Source: Parasulfitobacter algicola (lineage in GTDB: Bacteria; Pseudomonadota; Alphaproteobacteria; Rhodobacterales; Rhodobacteraceae). From it: a stretch of DNA of 64,000 nt. Position numbers and translations under genes: made by a program. Under the pieces are notes generated by a model that was not told where the DNA came from, searched no databases, and saw nothing but the letters and a program-made list of their open reading frames with translations. The stretch covers positions 345,001 through 409,000 of the forward strand of contig NZ_JABUFE010000001.1 in the NCBI RefSeq assembly GCF_013315265.1, given 5' to 3'. Of the stretch, positions 1-8,987 are shown piece by piece; positions within the stretch are counted from its first letter, which is position 1, and each line of letters begins with the position of its first letter.

Positions 1-125
1 AGTGAAGGGTATGTTCCCACGCGTTACTAACCCGTCCGCCGCTCCCACCGAAGTGAGCGCTCGACTTGCATGTGTTAGGCGTGCCGCCAGCGTTCGTTCT
101 GAGCCAGGATCAAACTCTCAAGTTG
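1..125 (-). rRNA. rrs: 16S ribosomal RNA, 5' end (partial)
   Basis: Read on the minus strand, this stretch holds the universally conserved 5' region of bacterial 16S rRNA, including the AGAGTTTGATCCTGGCTCAG block at about 98-117 and the AACACATGCAAGTCGA block just inside it. The gene runs off the left edge, so only about 125 bases are present. The mature 5' end is placed near 125 by analogy and may be off by a few bases. The variable sequence that follows fits an alphaproteobacterium, but it is too short to name a genus. Confidence 0.97.
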
Positions 126-504
126 AAAAGCTATTGCTAGCTTATCCTTGACGTTCGAACCTCTGCACATCGTCCCGTTGTTCAAACGGGACAGTCATCT
201 GTTTGATGTGCTTCAGGTTTCATAAGAAACCGAAAGCCGTTCAAACAGTGAAGCTGACCTTACATTATCGGGCCGAAACCCTAGTAAGTCGATATGAAGA
301 GGTTGATCCATCGAATGAACCAAACCGCCCACATATCTCTTCAGTGTCTATCAATTTCAAAGAGCGTAGAGACAAAAGTGACTGGATGCGCCCTAACTTA
401 TTTGGCGCGCCCCGCCTCATCTATCTCTGTTTTTTGTTTGCCTCCCGAACCGTGCGGCCCGCTTGGCGTTCCCGACTAGCACCATCAGCGCCGCCGGTGA
501 AGGG
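126..504 (-). other. rRNA operon leader (transcribed spacer)
   Basis: No gene is supported in this 380-base stretch. It lies between the rRNA promoter at about 506-534 and the 16S 5' end and would be the transcribed leader of the operon. It contains a boxA-like element (354-366). A dyad near 170-196, in which CCCGTT and AACGGG flank a short loop, may belong to the precursor processing stem. An open frame covers 203-652 on the plus strand, antisense to the leader, but it has no recognisable domain and is not called. Confidence 0.7.
354..366 (-). promoter_or_regulatory. boxA-like antitermination element
   Basis: On the minus strand this reads GCTCTTTGAAA, close to the rRNA boxA consensus TGCTCTTTAACA. 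BoxA recruits NusB/NusE to make rRNA transcription resistant to Rho. Its place, between promoter and 16S and about 230 bases before the gene, is the expected one. Confidence 0.55.
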
Positions 505-505
505 G

Positions 506-575
506 TATTTACGGAGAGTAGCGGGTGTCCGCAAGTGCTTTTTTGAAAAAAATGACATCTTTCTTCAAAAATCTC
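506..575 (-). promoter_or_regulatory. rRNA operon promoter with AT-rich upstream element
   Basis: On the minus strand a -35 TTGCGG (529-534) and a -10 TAAATA (506-511) are separated by exactly 17 bases. A GC-rich start region follows, as is usual for growth-rate-controlled rRNA promoters. The 40 bases upstream of the -35 (about 535-575) are rich in A and T runs, like an UP element. It is the only good sigma70-type promoter I see in the leader. Confidence 0.6.
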
Positions 576-642
576 GTTTTTTCTTTATTTTCATATGGTT
601 ATGGAAACAATTATTCGTCGACCCAGGGTCACGACGCAATTT

Positions 643-797
643 CATTAGTTAGCGCTAATGGCCTTACATACCATATATTGAGTTTTCCACAGCTCTATCC
701 CCAGAACAGGGCTCAATTTAAGTGGAATCTTTAAGACTCAGTGGGTGATTCACCGAATTATGCGACGACTCTTTTGCGATTCCATCGGATTCGAGTC
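643..797. promoter_or_regulatory. GANTC cluster with DnaA-box-like sites
   Basis: This gap between the rRNA promoter and msrQ holds a dyad (643-660, with TTAGCGCTAA at its core), a DnaA-box-like TTTTCCACA (683-691, one mismatch to TTATCCACA) and a weaker CTATCCCCA (695-703). It also holds seven GANTC sites between 725 and 797 (725, 735, 747, 767, 778, 788 and 793). GANTC is the target of the CcrM methylase in Alphaproteobacteria, and about 0.3 sites would be expected by chance in 73 bases. The last four sites lie inside the 3' end of msrQ. The function is unknown: replication control and methylation-dependent transcription are both possible. Confidence 0.45.
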
Positions 798-1357
798 GCC
801 AAAAGCGTCAAAATCGCGATCAGATAGGCAAAAGGCTCCAGCTGGAAACCTTTGGACAACATCACAAAGTGAATCGCCCCCAGCACAGCCGCTACATACG
901 TCAGTTGATGAAGCCTGCGCCATTTTGCACCCAGCTTACGGATCGAGTAGTTATTCGATGTCACCGCAAGCGGGATCATCAGGATGAAGCCAATCATGCC
1001 AATCGTGATATAAGGACGTTTAATTATGTCAGCCCAGATCTGACTTAGTATCTGCACATCCAACACAAGCCAGACCAAAAGGTGCAGCAAGATATAAAAG
1101 AAAGTCAGCAGCCCGATGGCGCGGCGAAATTTGATCAGGTTCAAGCCAGCCCACTTTCGCAATGGGGTAATCGCAAGCCCGGCAATCAGCAGCTGCAAAC
1201 CGATCAGACCCAAACGATGTTCCAACGCCTTGATGGGTTCCGCCCCCAGACCACCTGTGGCTCCGCTATAAATCAACCAAACCGCAGGAATAACGCCTAC
1301 TATATACAAGGGCCACGCATGAATGCGACGGACCCCTTTATTCAACACATCAATCAT
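758..1357 (-). CDS. msrQ: Heme-binding membrane subunit of protein-methionine-sulfoxide reductase, MsrQ
   Basis: MsrQ is the inner-membrane heme b protein that passes electrons from the quinone pool or flavins to the periplasmic reductase MsrP, which repairs oxidised methionines in exported proteins. The 199-residue product has about six hydrophobic segments (about 16-32, 50-65, 82-105, 117-133, 152-166, 175-188). Candidate heme-ligand histidines are near residues 47, 92, 150 and 163. The length is typical. The start codon overlaps the msrP stop by one base, so the two are translationally coupled in one operon. Its 3' end runs into the GANTC-rich patch. Confidence 0.93.
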   Translation of the reverse strand: MIDVLNKGVRRIHAWPLYIVGVIPAVWLIYSGATGGLGAEPIKALEHRLGLIGLQLLIAGLAITPLRKWAGLNLIKFRRAIGLLTFFYILLHLLVWLVLDVQILSQIWADIIKRPYITIGMIGFILMIPLAVTSNNYSIRKLGAKWRRLHQLTYVAAVLGAIHFVMLSKGFQLEPFAYLIAILTLLATRIRWNRKRVVA

Positions 1358-2256
1358 TAGATAAATTTTGACAGATCCATATCGCGATAAAGATCAGCAA
1401 CCTCTTTTTCATACCCATTAAACATCAACGTCGGCTGACGCTTTGCAAACAACCCGCCACCGATCTTGCGTTCGGTCGCCTGTGTCCACCTTGGGTGATC
1501 CACCTCGGGGTTCACATTACTATAGAAACCATATTCACGCGCGTTCGCCATATTCCAACTGGTCTTGGGCTGCGTGTCGGTCAGAGTGATCCGCACAATC
1601 GACTTGATCGATTTGAACCCATACTTCCACGGCACAACCAAACGGATCGGCGCGCCATTCTGATTAGGGATCGTTTTGCCATAGATACCTGTTGCCATCA
1701 TCGTGAGCGGATGCATCGCTTCGTCCAGACGCAATCCTTCACGATAAGGCCAGTCCAAAACCGGATAAGCCACGCCGCGCATTTCATCGGGGCGATAGGC
1801 AGTTTCAAAGGCAACATATTTCGCATCACTTTGCACGCCGGCACGATCCAGCAGATCTTTCAGCTCAAACCCATCCCATGGCACCACCATTGACCACGCT
1901 TCCACACAGCGGAACCGATAGATGCGTTGTTCAACCGTCATCCCCTCCATGATCTGATCAAAGGAATAATCCCCGGGCCGATCAACCAGACCATCGATCT
2001 TGATGCTCCAGGGTTTTGTTGTCAGCGCACTGGCATAGCGCGCGGGGTCGCCTTTGTCGGTGCCAAATTCATAATAGTTGTTATAGCTGGTGATGTCTTC
2101 ATAGCTGTTTGGTTCAAGTTCTTGTGCAAAGGCAGGGCCTGCGATCGCACCAACAGTCACACCGGCCATACCGGCCATAATCTGACGACGGTTTAAAAAT
2201 GCCTGCCTTGGCGTGACATCATCCAAAGTCAGATCGTTTTTCCAGCGGTTGGCCAT
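1357..2256 (-). CDS. msrP: Periplasmic molybdopterin methionine-sulfoxide reductase, MsrP
   Basis: This is the catalytic subunit (YedY family) that reduces both diastereomers of methionine sulfoxide in periplasmic proteins. A twin-arginine signal is visible at about residues 20-44 (NRRQIMAG followed by a hydrophobic stretch ending AFA), as expected for a protein exported folded with its Mo cofactor. The oxidoreductase molybdopterin-binding fold follows, with the Mo-ligand cysteine in RFRCVEAW (about residue 117). Its 299 residues match the family. It is cotranscribed with msrQ downstream. The gap to the next gene upstream is about 70 bases and would hold the promoter. Confidence 0.95.
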   Translation of the reverse strand: MANRWKNDLTLDDVTPRQAFLNRRQIMAGMAGVTVGAIAGPAFAQELEPNSYEDITSYNNYYEFGTDKGDPARYASALTTKPWSIKIDGLVDRPGDYSFDQIMEGMTVEQRIYRFRCVEAWSMVVPWDGFELKDLLDRAGVQSDAKYVAFETAYRPDEMRGVAYPVLDWPYREGLRLDEAMHPLTMMATGIYGKTIPNQNGAPIRLVVPWKYGFKSIKSIVRITLTDTQPKTSWNMANAREYGFYSNVNPEVDHPRWTQATERKIGGGLFAKRQPTLMFNGYEKEVADLYRDMDLSKFI

Positions 2257-2326
2257 GCGTATATCCCTTATCGATTTTGCTTACTCTACTTAAATCAAGG
2301 TCATTGTCAGGCAAAACAAAGCCTTT

Positions 2327-3910
2327 TCACGAAGGCGTGCTGGGATTGTAACTTGGGTAAATCTGGTTCATCGGCACCGACGTCCCATCTGGCTGGACCA
2401 AACGAACATGGCGGCGGCGCATCTGGCGTGGCTCGGATACGCCAACAGAATGGGCGATCGTCTCTAATTCCTTGACGATTGAGGCCGCATAACGCGTGAC
2501 CTTTATGTACTTATCTTCAACAACCAGACCCTTTTGAAGTCTTGGGTCATGGGTCGTGATCCCCGTTGGGCACGTGTTCTTGTTGCATTTCAATGCCTGA
2601 ATACAGCCCAGCGCAAACATGAAACCACGGGCAGATGTTACAAAATCGGCGCCCGCTGCCATGGCCCATGCGATATCACCGGGATTGACCAGCTTGCCGC
2701 TGGCAATCAGGCGAATGCGATCTTTCAGCCCCGCTTCGTCGCGCAGATTTGCGATCAGCGGCAATGCTTCACGGATTGGCATACCAACCAAATCGATCAA
2801 GGGCATGGGTGCAGCACCGGTCCCCCCTTCGCCGCCATCAATTGTAATAAAGTCGGGCGCACTGTCGACCCCACGTTCATTTATAAGTTCGAACAGTTCC
2901 TGAAAGGGTTCGGGCGATCCGACAACTGTCTTAATGCCGACGGGTTTGCCAGTTATATCGCGCACGTGCGCGATGAAATCCAGAAGATCACTGAAATTAT
3001 CGACCTCATGATGGCGGTTGGGCGAAATACTGTCCTGCGCCTTTGGGATTCCGCGAATTTCAGCGATCTCGGCGTTGATCTTGGCGCCAGGCAATATGCC
3101 CCCCTTGCCGGGCTTTGCGCCCTGGGCCAGCTTGATTTCGAACATCTTTACCTGATTGTGGGCCGCAACCTTGCGCAGCTGATCATCACACATGCGACCA
3201 TCATCCGTTCGCACACCGTATTTTGCCGTGCCAATCTGAAATACAATATCAGCCCCACCTTCCAAATGATAAGGTGACAACGCCCCTTCGCCTGTGTTCA
3301 TCCAGATCCCTGCGTCTTTGGCTCCACGGCTAAGCGCCAATACAGCTGGTTTGGAAATCGCGCCATAACTCATGCCCGAGATATTAAAGATAGAATGCGC
3401 CGTATAGGGGACGCGCGCGCCCGAACCGATCACCATAGGTTCGGTGCTGGCAAACTGATTATCTAACGGTGGAAACGCAGCATTTACAAAAATCGGCGTG
3501 CCCACAACGCTTAGATTGCGGGTTGATCCGAAAGCGACAGTATTGCCCATACCATCGCCTGCACGTTTTACCCATTCACGCTGCGCGCGGTTAAAGGGCA
3601 ATTCTTCGCGGTCCATCGCAAAGAAATACTGTCTGAAGAATTCGCCCAATGTGGAAAACAGGTGCCTGAACCGCCCGATCACCGGATAGTTTCGACGGAT
3701 CGCGTCATGGGTCTGAAATCTGTCAATTACAAACAGCACAATCGCCACGGCAACACCCACACCGATAACAAACACAAACCCCAATGCAAGAAATTGCAAA
3801 GCATAACCCGCGACATCCATGAAAACCATATTCAGACCTTTCCTGATCGCGTCAGTCTTGATCTGCAAAAACGGCAACGGCAAGCCCTTGTGATCATTCG
3901 GATCAATCAC
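2327..3910 (-). CDS. Membrane-anchored FMN-binding glutamate-synthase-family protein
   Basis: The 527-residue protein matches the stand-alone glutamate synthase central/FMN-domain family (DUF2892-unrelated, GltB2-like), not the large GltB. An N-terminal membrane segment lies at about residues 36-62. The FMN-binding TIM barrel follows, with a glycine-rich phosphate-binding region (DGGEGGTGAAP) and the iron-sulfur cysteine set GCIQALKCNKNTC near 437-447. No glutaminase domain is present, so it probably does not use glutamine itself; its real electron donor and substrate are unknown. It stands alone, and a perfect 14-bp palindrome lies just upstream of its start (3927-3940). Confidence 0.88.
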   Translation of the reverse strand: MIDPNDHKGLPLPFLQIKTDAIRKGLNMVFMDVAGYALQFLALGFVFVIGVGVAVAIVLFVIDRFQTHDAIRRNYPVIGRFRHLFSTLGEFFRQYFFAMDREELPFNRAQREWVKRAGDGMGNTVAFGSTRNLSVVGTPIFVNAAFPPLDNQFASTEPMVIGSGARVPYTAHSIFNISGMSYGAISKPAVLALSRGAKDAGIWMNTGEGALSPYHLEGGADIVFQIGTAKYGVRTDDGRMCDDQLRKVAAHNQVKMFEIKLAQGAKPGKGGILPGAKINAEIAEIRGIPKAQDSISPNRHHEVDNFSDLLDFIAHVRDITGKPVGIKTVVGSPEPFQELFELINERGVDSAPDFITIDGGEGGTGAAPMPLIDLVGMPIREALPLIANLRDEAGLKDRIRLIASGKLVNPGDIAWAMAAGADFVTSARGFMFALGCIQALKCNKNTCPTGITTHDPRLQKGLVVEDKYIKVTRYAASIVKELETIAHSVGVSEPRQMRRRHVRLVQPDGTSVPMNQIYPSYNPSTPS

Positions 3911-3926
3911 TCCAGATAAAATACAC

Positions 3927-3940
3927 TGACAAATTTGTCA
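3927..3940. promoter_or_regulatory. Perfect 14-bp palindrome, candidate operator
   Basis: TGACAAATTTGTCA is a perfect inverted repeat lying 17 bases upstream of the start codon of the FMN-binding glutamate-synthase-like gene. Its size and position suggest a binding site for a dimeric repressor. I cannot name the regulator, and no second copy was noticed in the window. Confidence 0.35.
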
Positions 3941-4084
3941 TTTGAAACGCCAAATCAGCCCGGCTTAGTCGCGGTTTTAAATTCGTCAAACATGATCGGC
4001 GACTTTCCCCGCAGATCTAATCTGAAAACCGTGCCGTATATGTTTCGATGTCAGTGAAGACATTAACTTAGTGGGAGATACGAA

Positions 4085-4561
4085 ATGCTTCGCAATACTT
4101 TCCTTGGCCTGACGGCCGCTGCTGTCATGGCAACATCTGTTTTTGCGATGGGTGAAAAAGATATCGTTGATACAGCAACCGACGCCGGTAGTTTTTCAAC
4201 ACTACTTGCAGCCGCTGAAGCCGCCGGCTTGGTCGAAACCCTGAAAGGCGATGGTCCTTTCACAATCTTCGCCCCAACAGATGATGCGTTCGCAGCATTG
4301 CCAGCAGGCACAGTAGAAGAGCTGCTGAAACCAGAAAACCAAGAGCAATTGGCGGCAATCCTGACATATCACGTTGTACCAGGCAAAGTGATGTCGACAG
4401 ACCTATCAAACAATATGGAAGCCACAACTGTACAAGGTACAGACGTGACAATCATGACGGAAGGCGGCGTGACCGTTGAACAGGCCAATGTCGTAACTGC
4501 GGATATCGAAGCCTCGAACGGTGTGATCCATGTCATCGACGCAGTGATCTTGCCACAATAA
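4085..4561 (+). CDS. Exported fasciclin-domain protein
   Basis: Fasciclin (FAS1) domains mediate adhesion or carbohydrate and protein contacts at the cell surface. The 158-residue product has a cleavable signal peptide (about 1-21, ending VFA) followed by a single FAS1 domain. The conserved FAS1 motifs are visible: [11 protein letters not shown] near residues 58-68, ILTYHVVPG near 97-105, and [13 protein letters not shown] at the C-terminus. A GGGAG Shine-Dalgarno sequence lies about 10 bases before the ATG. It is followed by a terminator and then by a paralogue with about the same domain, so the pair is a tandem duplication. Confidence 0.93.
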   Translation: MLRNTFLGLTAAAVMATSVFAMGEKDIVDTATDAGSFSTLLAAAEAAGLVETLKGDGPFTIFAPTDDAFAALPAGTVEELLKPENQEQLAAILTYHVVPGKVMSTDLSNNMEATTVQGTDVTIMTEGGVTVEQANVVTADIEASNGVIHVIDAVILPQ

Positions 4562-4581
4562 TCTGGGAACAAAACCAACAG

Positions 4582-4616
4582 CAGGCGCATTAATCTTTAC
4601 TGCGCCTGTTTTTTTA
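4582..4616 (+). terminator. Intrinsic terminator between the fasciclin genes
   Basis: An 8-bp perfect stem (CAGGCGCA at 4582-4589, TGCGCCTG at 4601-4608) with an 11-base loop is followed by a run of seven T. It would end or attenuate transcription of the first fasciclin gene before the second. Confidence 0.85.
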
Positions 4617-4642
4617 TTAACCAAGGGATGAGGGAAATACTC

Positions 4643-5140
4643 ATGAAAAGACGTACAACACTGAAATCACTGGCTGCCGTCGGTGTACTTGCAATGGTTG
4701 CTGCCTGTGCAAGCCCGAAGATGGAAAAATCAAACGACATCGTTGATGTTGCATCTGCAAATAGCGATTTTTCAACGCTGGTCGCTGCTGTTTCAGCCGC
4801 TGATTTGGTCGACACCCTGAAAAGCGATGGTCCTTTTACTGTTTTCGCGCCGACGAATGCTGCGTTTGATGCACTGCCAGCTGGTACTGTTGAAAACCTT
4901 CTAAAGCCAGAAAACAAAGATCAGCTGACAGCCATTCTCACCTATCACGTTGTACCAGGTGTTGCGACATCAAATGACCTTGTCGGGAAACGTACTGGCG
5001 TTCTAACAGCCAACGGACAATCCGTTCGTGTTGATGGTCGTCGCGGTGTTCGTGTGAATGATGCAAACGTTGTTTCTGCAGATATTATGGCAGACAATGG
5101 CGTGATCCACGTGATCGACAAAGTCTTGTTGCCACGATAA
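4643..5140 (+). CDS. Fasciclin-domain lipoprotein
   Basis: This is a paralogue of the preceding gene, but anchored as a lipoprotein: the signal peptide ends in the lipobox VAAC (cysteine near residue 22 from the chosen start). One FAS1 domain follows with [20 protein letters not shown] and [14 protein letters not shown] chose the ATG at 4643 over the one at 4628 because GAGGGAA sits at normal Shine-Dalgarno distance from it and the signal peptide then begins MKRRTT. One secreted and one membrane-tethered copy suggests a division of labour at the envelope. Confidence 0.92.
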   Translation: MKRRTTLKSLAAVGVLAMVAACASPKMEKSNDIVDVASANSDFSTLVAAVSAADLVDTLKSDGPFTVFAPTNAAFDALPAGTVENLLKPENKDQLTAILTYHVVPGVATSNDLVGKRTGVLTANGQSVRVDGRRGVRVNDANVVSADIMADNGVIHVIDKVLLPR

Positions 5141-5148
5141 AAAAATCA

Positions 5149-5180
5149 GCCCCCACTTGCGAAAAGTGGGGGCTTTTTCT
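5149..5180. terminator. Bidirectional intrinsic terminator
   Basis: The stem AGCCCCCACTT/AAGTGGGGGCT around a short GCGAA-type loop is followed by TTTTTCT on the plus strand and by a run of T (from the A run at 5139-5145) on the minus strand. It serves both the fasciclin gene and the convergent clpB. Confidence 0.88.
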
Positions 5181-7795
5181 TAGTGCAGAACCGCATCTTC
5201 CGGCGGTTGCCGGTTTGAGTTTGACACACGATCACCAACAATCAAACCATCTGAACCTGCCGATACAGTAATTGTATCACCATCAACGATATCACCAGAC
5301 AGCAGCATTTCGGCCAATTGATCCTGCAACGCGCGTTGAATTACACGTTTCAACGGACGCGCACCAAACACAGGATCATAACCTTCGTCCGCCAGCCATT
5401 TCCGCGCGCCATCATCCAACTGCAGATCAATTTTACGATCTGCCAGACGCTTGAGTAACCGAGCCAGCTGAATATCAACAATGCCAGCCATGTCGCCCCG
5501 TGCCAGACGATCAAATATGATTGTCTCATCCAGACGGTTCAAGAACTCTGGTCGGAAATGTGCCCGCACAGCATCCATCACATCACGTTTGGCATCTGAA
5601 CTGTCAGATCCATCGGGCAATTGGCTAAGCGCCTGCGCCCCAAGGTTTGAGGTCAGGATAATTAGTGTCTGCTTAAAATCCACAGTGCGCCCCTGACCAT
5701 CGGTCAGTTGGCCATCATCCAAAACCTGCAACAACACATTGAAAACATCCGGATGCGCCTTTTCGACTTCATCAAACAGGACAACCTGATAGGGCCTGCG
5801 CCTCACGGCCTCGGTCAGCACACCACCTTCGTCGTAACCGACATAGCCAGGGGGCGCCCCGATCAGACGGGCGACGGCGTGTTTTTCCATGAACTCGGAC
5901 ATATCAATCCGAACCATCGCATTGTCGTCATCAAACAGATATTCGGCGACGGCCTTGGTTAACTCGGTCTTGCCAACACCCGTTGGCCCAAGAAACAGAA
6001 AGCTACCCAATGGACGGTTTTCGTCGTTCAGACCTGCGCGCGCGCGGCGCACTGCATTGGCCACAGCCGTCACCGCCTGTTTCTGGCCGATCACCCGCTT
6101 GCCGATTTCCTCTTCCATCCGCAGCAGCTTTTCACGCTCGCCCTCCAGCATCTTGCTGGTGGGGATACCCGTCCAACGCTCAACCACGCTGGCGATCTGC
6201 TCGGGGCGCACGGCCTCTTCAACCATGATTTCGCTGTCTGATGCCTCAGCTTCAGACAGTTTTTTCTCAAGGTTCGGAATCACGCCGTAAGACAGCTCAC
6301 CCGCCTTGGCCAGGTTGCCTTCACGCTTGGCGATGTCCAGCTCGGCCCGTGCACGATCCAACTGCTCTTTCAGATCACGCGCGCCTTCCAGTTTATCACG
6401 TTCTGACTGCCATTGCGCTGTCATCTCTGCTGATCTTTGCTGCAGATCAGACAGTTCTTTTTCCAACGTTTCCAGACGATCTTTGCTGGCTGTATCATCC
6501 TCTAGCCGCAATGCCTCTGCCTCGATCTGTTTTTGCAAGATCTCACGATCCAGCGCATCCAGTTCTTCGGGTTTACTATCGACTTCCATCCGCAAACGGC
6601 TGGCAGCTTCGTCCACCAGGTCGATAGCCTTATCTGGCAGAAAACGGTCTGTGATATAGCGATGACTTAGCGTCGCCGCTGCCACCAAGGCACTGTCACT
6701 GATCCGCACGCCGTGGTGCAGCTCATACTTTTCCTTGATGCCCCGCAAGATCGATACCGTATCTTCCACTGTCGGTTCCATGACCATCACAGGCTGAAAC
6801 CGCCGCGCCAAAGCTGCGTCTTTTTCAACATGTTTGCGGTATTCGTCCAGCGTCGTCGCACCAATACAGTGTAATTCCCCCCGCGCCAAAGCAGGCTTCA
6901 GAAGGTTCGATGCATCCATCGCCCCATCCGCTTTGCCTGCACCAACCAAGGTGTGCATTTCGTCGATGAACAAAACAATTTCGCCCGCGGCAGAGGTAAC
7001 TTCAGACAAAATCGCCTTCAGCCGTTCTTCAAACTCACCACGATACTTCGCGCCCGCGATCAATGACCCCATATCAAGCGACATCAATTTCTTGTTACGC
7101 AATGATTCTGGCACATCGCCATTCACAATCCGCAAAGCCAAACCTTCAGCAATCGCAGTTTTACCCACGCCGGGTTCGCCGATCAGAACCGGGTTGTTCT
7201 TGGTCCGGCGACTAAGAACCTGCATTGTGCGGCGAATTTCTTCGTCGCGACCAATGATTGGGTCAATCTTGCCCTCCTCGGCGGCCTCTGTCAGATCGCG
7301 CGCGTATTTCTTCAGCGCGTCATAGCCTTCTTCGGCGCTGGCGGTATCAGCCGTGCGCCCTTTGCGGATATCATTGATCGCAGCATTCAGTGCCTGCGCG
7401 TTCACGGCACCCGCATCTAAAGCATCCTTCGCTTTGGATTTCACCATGCTAAGTGCCATCAAAATACGTTCAACCGGGACAAAGCTGTCGCCCGCTTTTT
7501 TGGCGATCTTCTCGGCCTCATCCAGAACTTTAGCGGTGGTATTATCCAGATACACCTGTCCCGCATCACCGCTGACCTGCGGTTGTTTGGACAGTGCGGC
7601 ATCAACCGCCTCAAGCACGCGGTCCGGCGCGCCACCTGCGCTTTTGATCAGATTGCTGGCCAGCCCCTGATCATCATCCATCAATGCTTTTAGCAAATGT
7701 TCAGGCCCAAGCCGCTGATGGCTTTCCCGCATTGCAATGGTCTGCGCAGCCTGAATAAACCCACGGGACCGTTCGGTGAACTTCTCTAAGTTCAT
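5180..7795 (-). CDS. clpB: ATP-dependent disaggregase ClpB
   Basis: ClpB is the hexameric AAA+ chaperone that, with DnaK, threads proteins out of heat-induced aggregates. The 871 residues show the N-terminal Clp repeat domain (1-145), the first AAA domain with Walker A GEPGVGKT near 206-213, the coiled-coil M domain (about 400-530), the second AAA domain with Walker A GPTGVGKT near 607, and the C-terminal D2-small domain. The ATG at 7795 is preferred to the upstream one because AAAGGAGAG lies 6 bases before it and MNLEKFTE matches the family start. A heat-shock-type promoter is visible upstream. Confidence 0.97.
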   Translation of the reverse strand: MNLEKFTERSRGFIQAAQTIAMRESHQRLGPEHLLKALMDDDQGLASNLIKSAGGAPDRVLEAVDAALSKQPQVSGDAGQVYLDNTTAKVLDEAEKIAKKAGDSFVPVERILMALSMVKSKAKDALDAGAVNAQALNAAINDIRKGRTADTASAEEGYDALKKYARDLTEAAEEGKIDPIIGRDEEIRRTMQVLSRRTKNNPVLIGEPGVGKTAIAEGLALRIVNGDVPESLRNKKLMSLDMGSLIAGAKYRGEFEERLKAILSEVTSAAGEIVLFIDEMHTLVGAGKADGAMDASNLLKPALARGELHCIGATTLDEYRKHVEKDAALARRFQPVMVMEPTVEDTVSILRGIKEKYELHHGVRISDSALVAAATLSHRYITDRFLPDKAIDLVDEAASRLRMEVDSKPEELDALDREILQKQIEAEALRLEDDTASKDRLETLEKELSDLQQRSAEMTAQWQSERDKLEGARDLKEQLDRARAELDIAKREGNLAKAGELSYGVIPNLEKKLSEAEASDSEIMVEEAVRPEQIASVVERWTGIPTSKMLEGEREKLLRMEEEIGKRVIGQKQAVTAVANAVRRARAGLNDENRPLGSFLFLGPTGVGKTELTKAVAEYLFDDDNAMVRIDMSEFMEKHAVARLIGAPPGYVGYDEGGVLTEAVRRRPYQVVLFDEVEKAHPDVFNVLLQVLDDGQLTDGQGRTVDFKQTLIILTSNLGAQALSQLPDGSDSSDAKRDVMDAVRAHFRPEFLNRLDETIIFDRLARGDMAGIVDIQLARLLKRLADRKIDLQLDDGARKWLADEGYDPVFGARPLKRVIQRALQDQLAEMLLSGDIVDGDTITVSAGSDGLIVGDRVSNSNRQPPEDAVLH

Positions 7796-7873
7796 CGTGT
7801 CTCTCCTTTTCGTTAAGCGCCCATGTGATTTGATGCCCGCCAAGCGGCACATCGGTTTTGGGCCTTATCCAAA

Positions 7874-7902
7874 AGATGGAGATCACAATTGCCAAATTCA
7901 AG
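7874..7902 (-). promoter_or_regulatory. Candidate RpoH (heat-shock sigma) promoter of clpB
   Basis: On the minus strand CTTGAA (7897-7902) and CCATCT (7874-7879) are separated by 17 bases, close to the sigma32 pattern of CTTGAA and CCCCATNT. It lies about 80 bases upstream of the clpB start, in the divergent gap shared with pyrF. Heat-shock control of clpB is expected from the family. Confidence 0.45.
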
Positions 7903-7949
7903 ATATTCAAGCAAAGGTTCGCGCAAGATTTTTCCAAGAAGGATAACAG

Positions 7950-8645
7950 ATGCCTGATGACAGATTGATCGTCGCCCTTGATGTGCCTGACGCGCTTCGC
8001 GGATTACAGATGGCTGAACAAATCGGGAATGCTGTTTCTTTTTACAAGATCGGACTGGGCATGTTGACCGGTGGCGGATTGGCTTTGGCCAATGAGCTGA
8101 AACAAGATTATGGGAAACGTATTTTTCTGGATATGAAGCTGTTTGACATCGGCGCCACTGTCGAGGCCGCAGTGCGCGGGCTTGCGCAATTCGATCTAGA
8201 TTTTCTGACAGTGCACGGTGATCCCCATGTCGTTCGCGCAGCACAAGAAGGCAAAGGGTCCAAAGATCTTAAAATTCTTGCTGTAACGATTTTGACCTCG
8301 CTAGATCGGGCCGATCTGGATGCAAGTTGTCTGAAAGCGGGCAATGTCCAAGATCTGGTTATCGAACGCGCAGTCAATGCATTCACGGCTGGTGCAGATG
8401 GCGTCATCGCATCCCCGCAAGAAGCTGCCTTGATCAGCGCTTTGCCGGAAGCAGCAGGCAAGTTGATCGTAACACCTGGTGTTCGTCCGGCAGGTGCAGG
8501 TCTTGGAGATCAAAAGCGGGTCGCAACGCCTACACAAGCGATCAGGGACGGCGCCGATCATATTGTTGTCGGACGCCCGATTTGGCAGGCACCAAACCCA
8601 AGATCAGCTGCAACGATGATATTGGACGAAATCGCAAATATCTAA
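7950..8645 (+). CDS. pyrF: Orotidine-5'-phosphate decarboxylase
   Basis: PyrF makes UMP from orotidine monophosphate, the last step of de novo pyrimidine synthesis. The 231-residue TIM barrel carries the catalytic DMKLFDI motif (Asp61, Lys63, Asp66) and the C-terminal phosphate-binding VVGRPIW. Length and motifs are those of the bacterial class 1 enzyme. An AAGGAT Shine-Dalgarno sequence precedes the ATG. It is divergent from clpB and convergent with the nfeD/SPFH pair, so it is probably transcribed alone. Confidence 0.97.
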   Translation: MPDDRLIVALDVPDALRGLQMAEQIGNAVSFYKIGLGMLTGGGLALANELKQDYGKRIFLDMKLFDIGATVEAAVRGLAQFDLDFLTVHGDPHVVRAAQEGKGSKDLKILAVTILTSLDRADLDASCLKAGNVQDLVIERAVNAFTAGADGVIASPQEAALISALPEAAGKLIVTPGVRPAGAGLGDQKRVATPTQAIRDGADHIVVGRPIWQAPNPRSAATMILDEIANI

Positions 8646-8660
8646 CGCATTATAAAATGA

Positions 8661-8685
8661 AAAAGCCCCGGACTGTATCCGGGGC
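8661..8685 (-). terminator. Intrinsic terminator of the nfeD operon
   Basis: A perfect 8-bp stem (GCCCCGGA at 8665-8672, TCCGGGGC at 8678-8685) with a 5-base loop is followed on the minus strand by TTTT and more T-rich sequence. It lies about 18 bases after the nfeD stop. There is no T run on the plus side, so it serves pyrF less well. Confidence 0.8.
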
Positions 8686-8702
8686 AAAGCAAAAACACGT
8701 GC

Positions 8703-8987
8703 TTAGTCGTTAATATCTGTATCCCAGATTTTGACCTGACCATGCTTCAACTTAAAGGTTTTCTTTAGGCCGATCCAAGCCGCCAATGACGCCAGCGCAA
8801 AGATCACCAGCATCCAAGGCACTGTGCCGCCCACTAAGGCAGGTCCACCGATGACCAGCAAGATCGCAACGACAGCAGCCCCGATTGCAAAGCCCAGCAA
8901 AACAAATGCGGGCGCAATCACCTCAAGAATACCAAGGATCAGGGCCCCTGCGGCCCAAACCCACCATTGGAAGAAGTATTCGCTCAT
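8703..8987 (-). CDS. NfeD-like membrane protein (short form)
   Basis: Short NfeD proteins partner with SPFH/stomatin proteins in bacterial membrane microdomains. The 94-residue product has two or three membrane segments (about 8-27, 28-45 and 50-70) and only a fragment of the soluble OB-fold seen in longer NfeD members. Its ATG overlaps the SPFH stop codon by four bases, the usual tight coupling of this pair. A terminator follows. Confidence 0.85.
   Translation of the reverse strand: MSEYFFQWWVWAAGALILGILEVIAPAFVLLGFAIGAAVVAILLVIGGPALVGGTVPWMLVIFALASLAAWIGLKKTFKLKHGQVKIWDTDIND

Noticed and set aside
203-652. 149-codon open frame on the plus strand
   Set aside because: It lies antisense to the rRNA leader and promoter, has low-complexity and aromatic-rich sequence, and has no recognisable domain or good start site.
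643-703. A chromosomal origin of replication (oriC)
   Set aside because: Only one good and one weak DnaA-like box are present, there is no clear AT-rich unwinding region of the expected size, and dnaA, hemE or parAB are not nearby. It is kept only as a lead for checking.
2534-3277. 247-codon open frame on the plus strand
   Set aside because: It is fully antisense to the well-supported glutamate-synthase-like gene and is rich in Cys, His and Gln as expected for a shadow frame.
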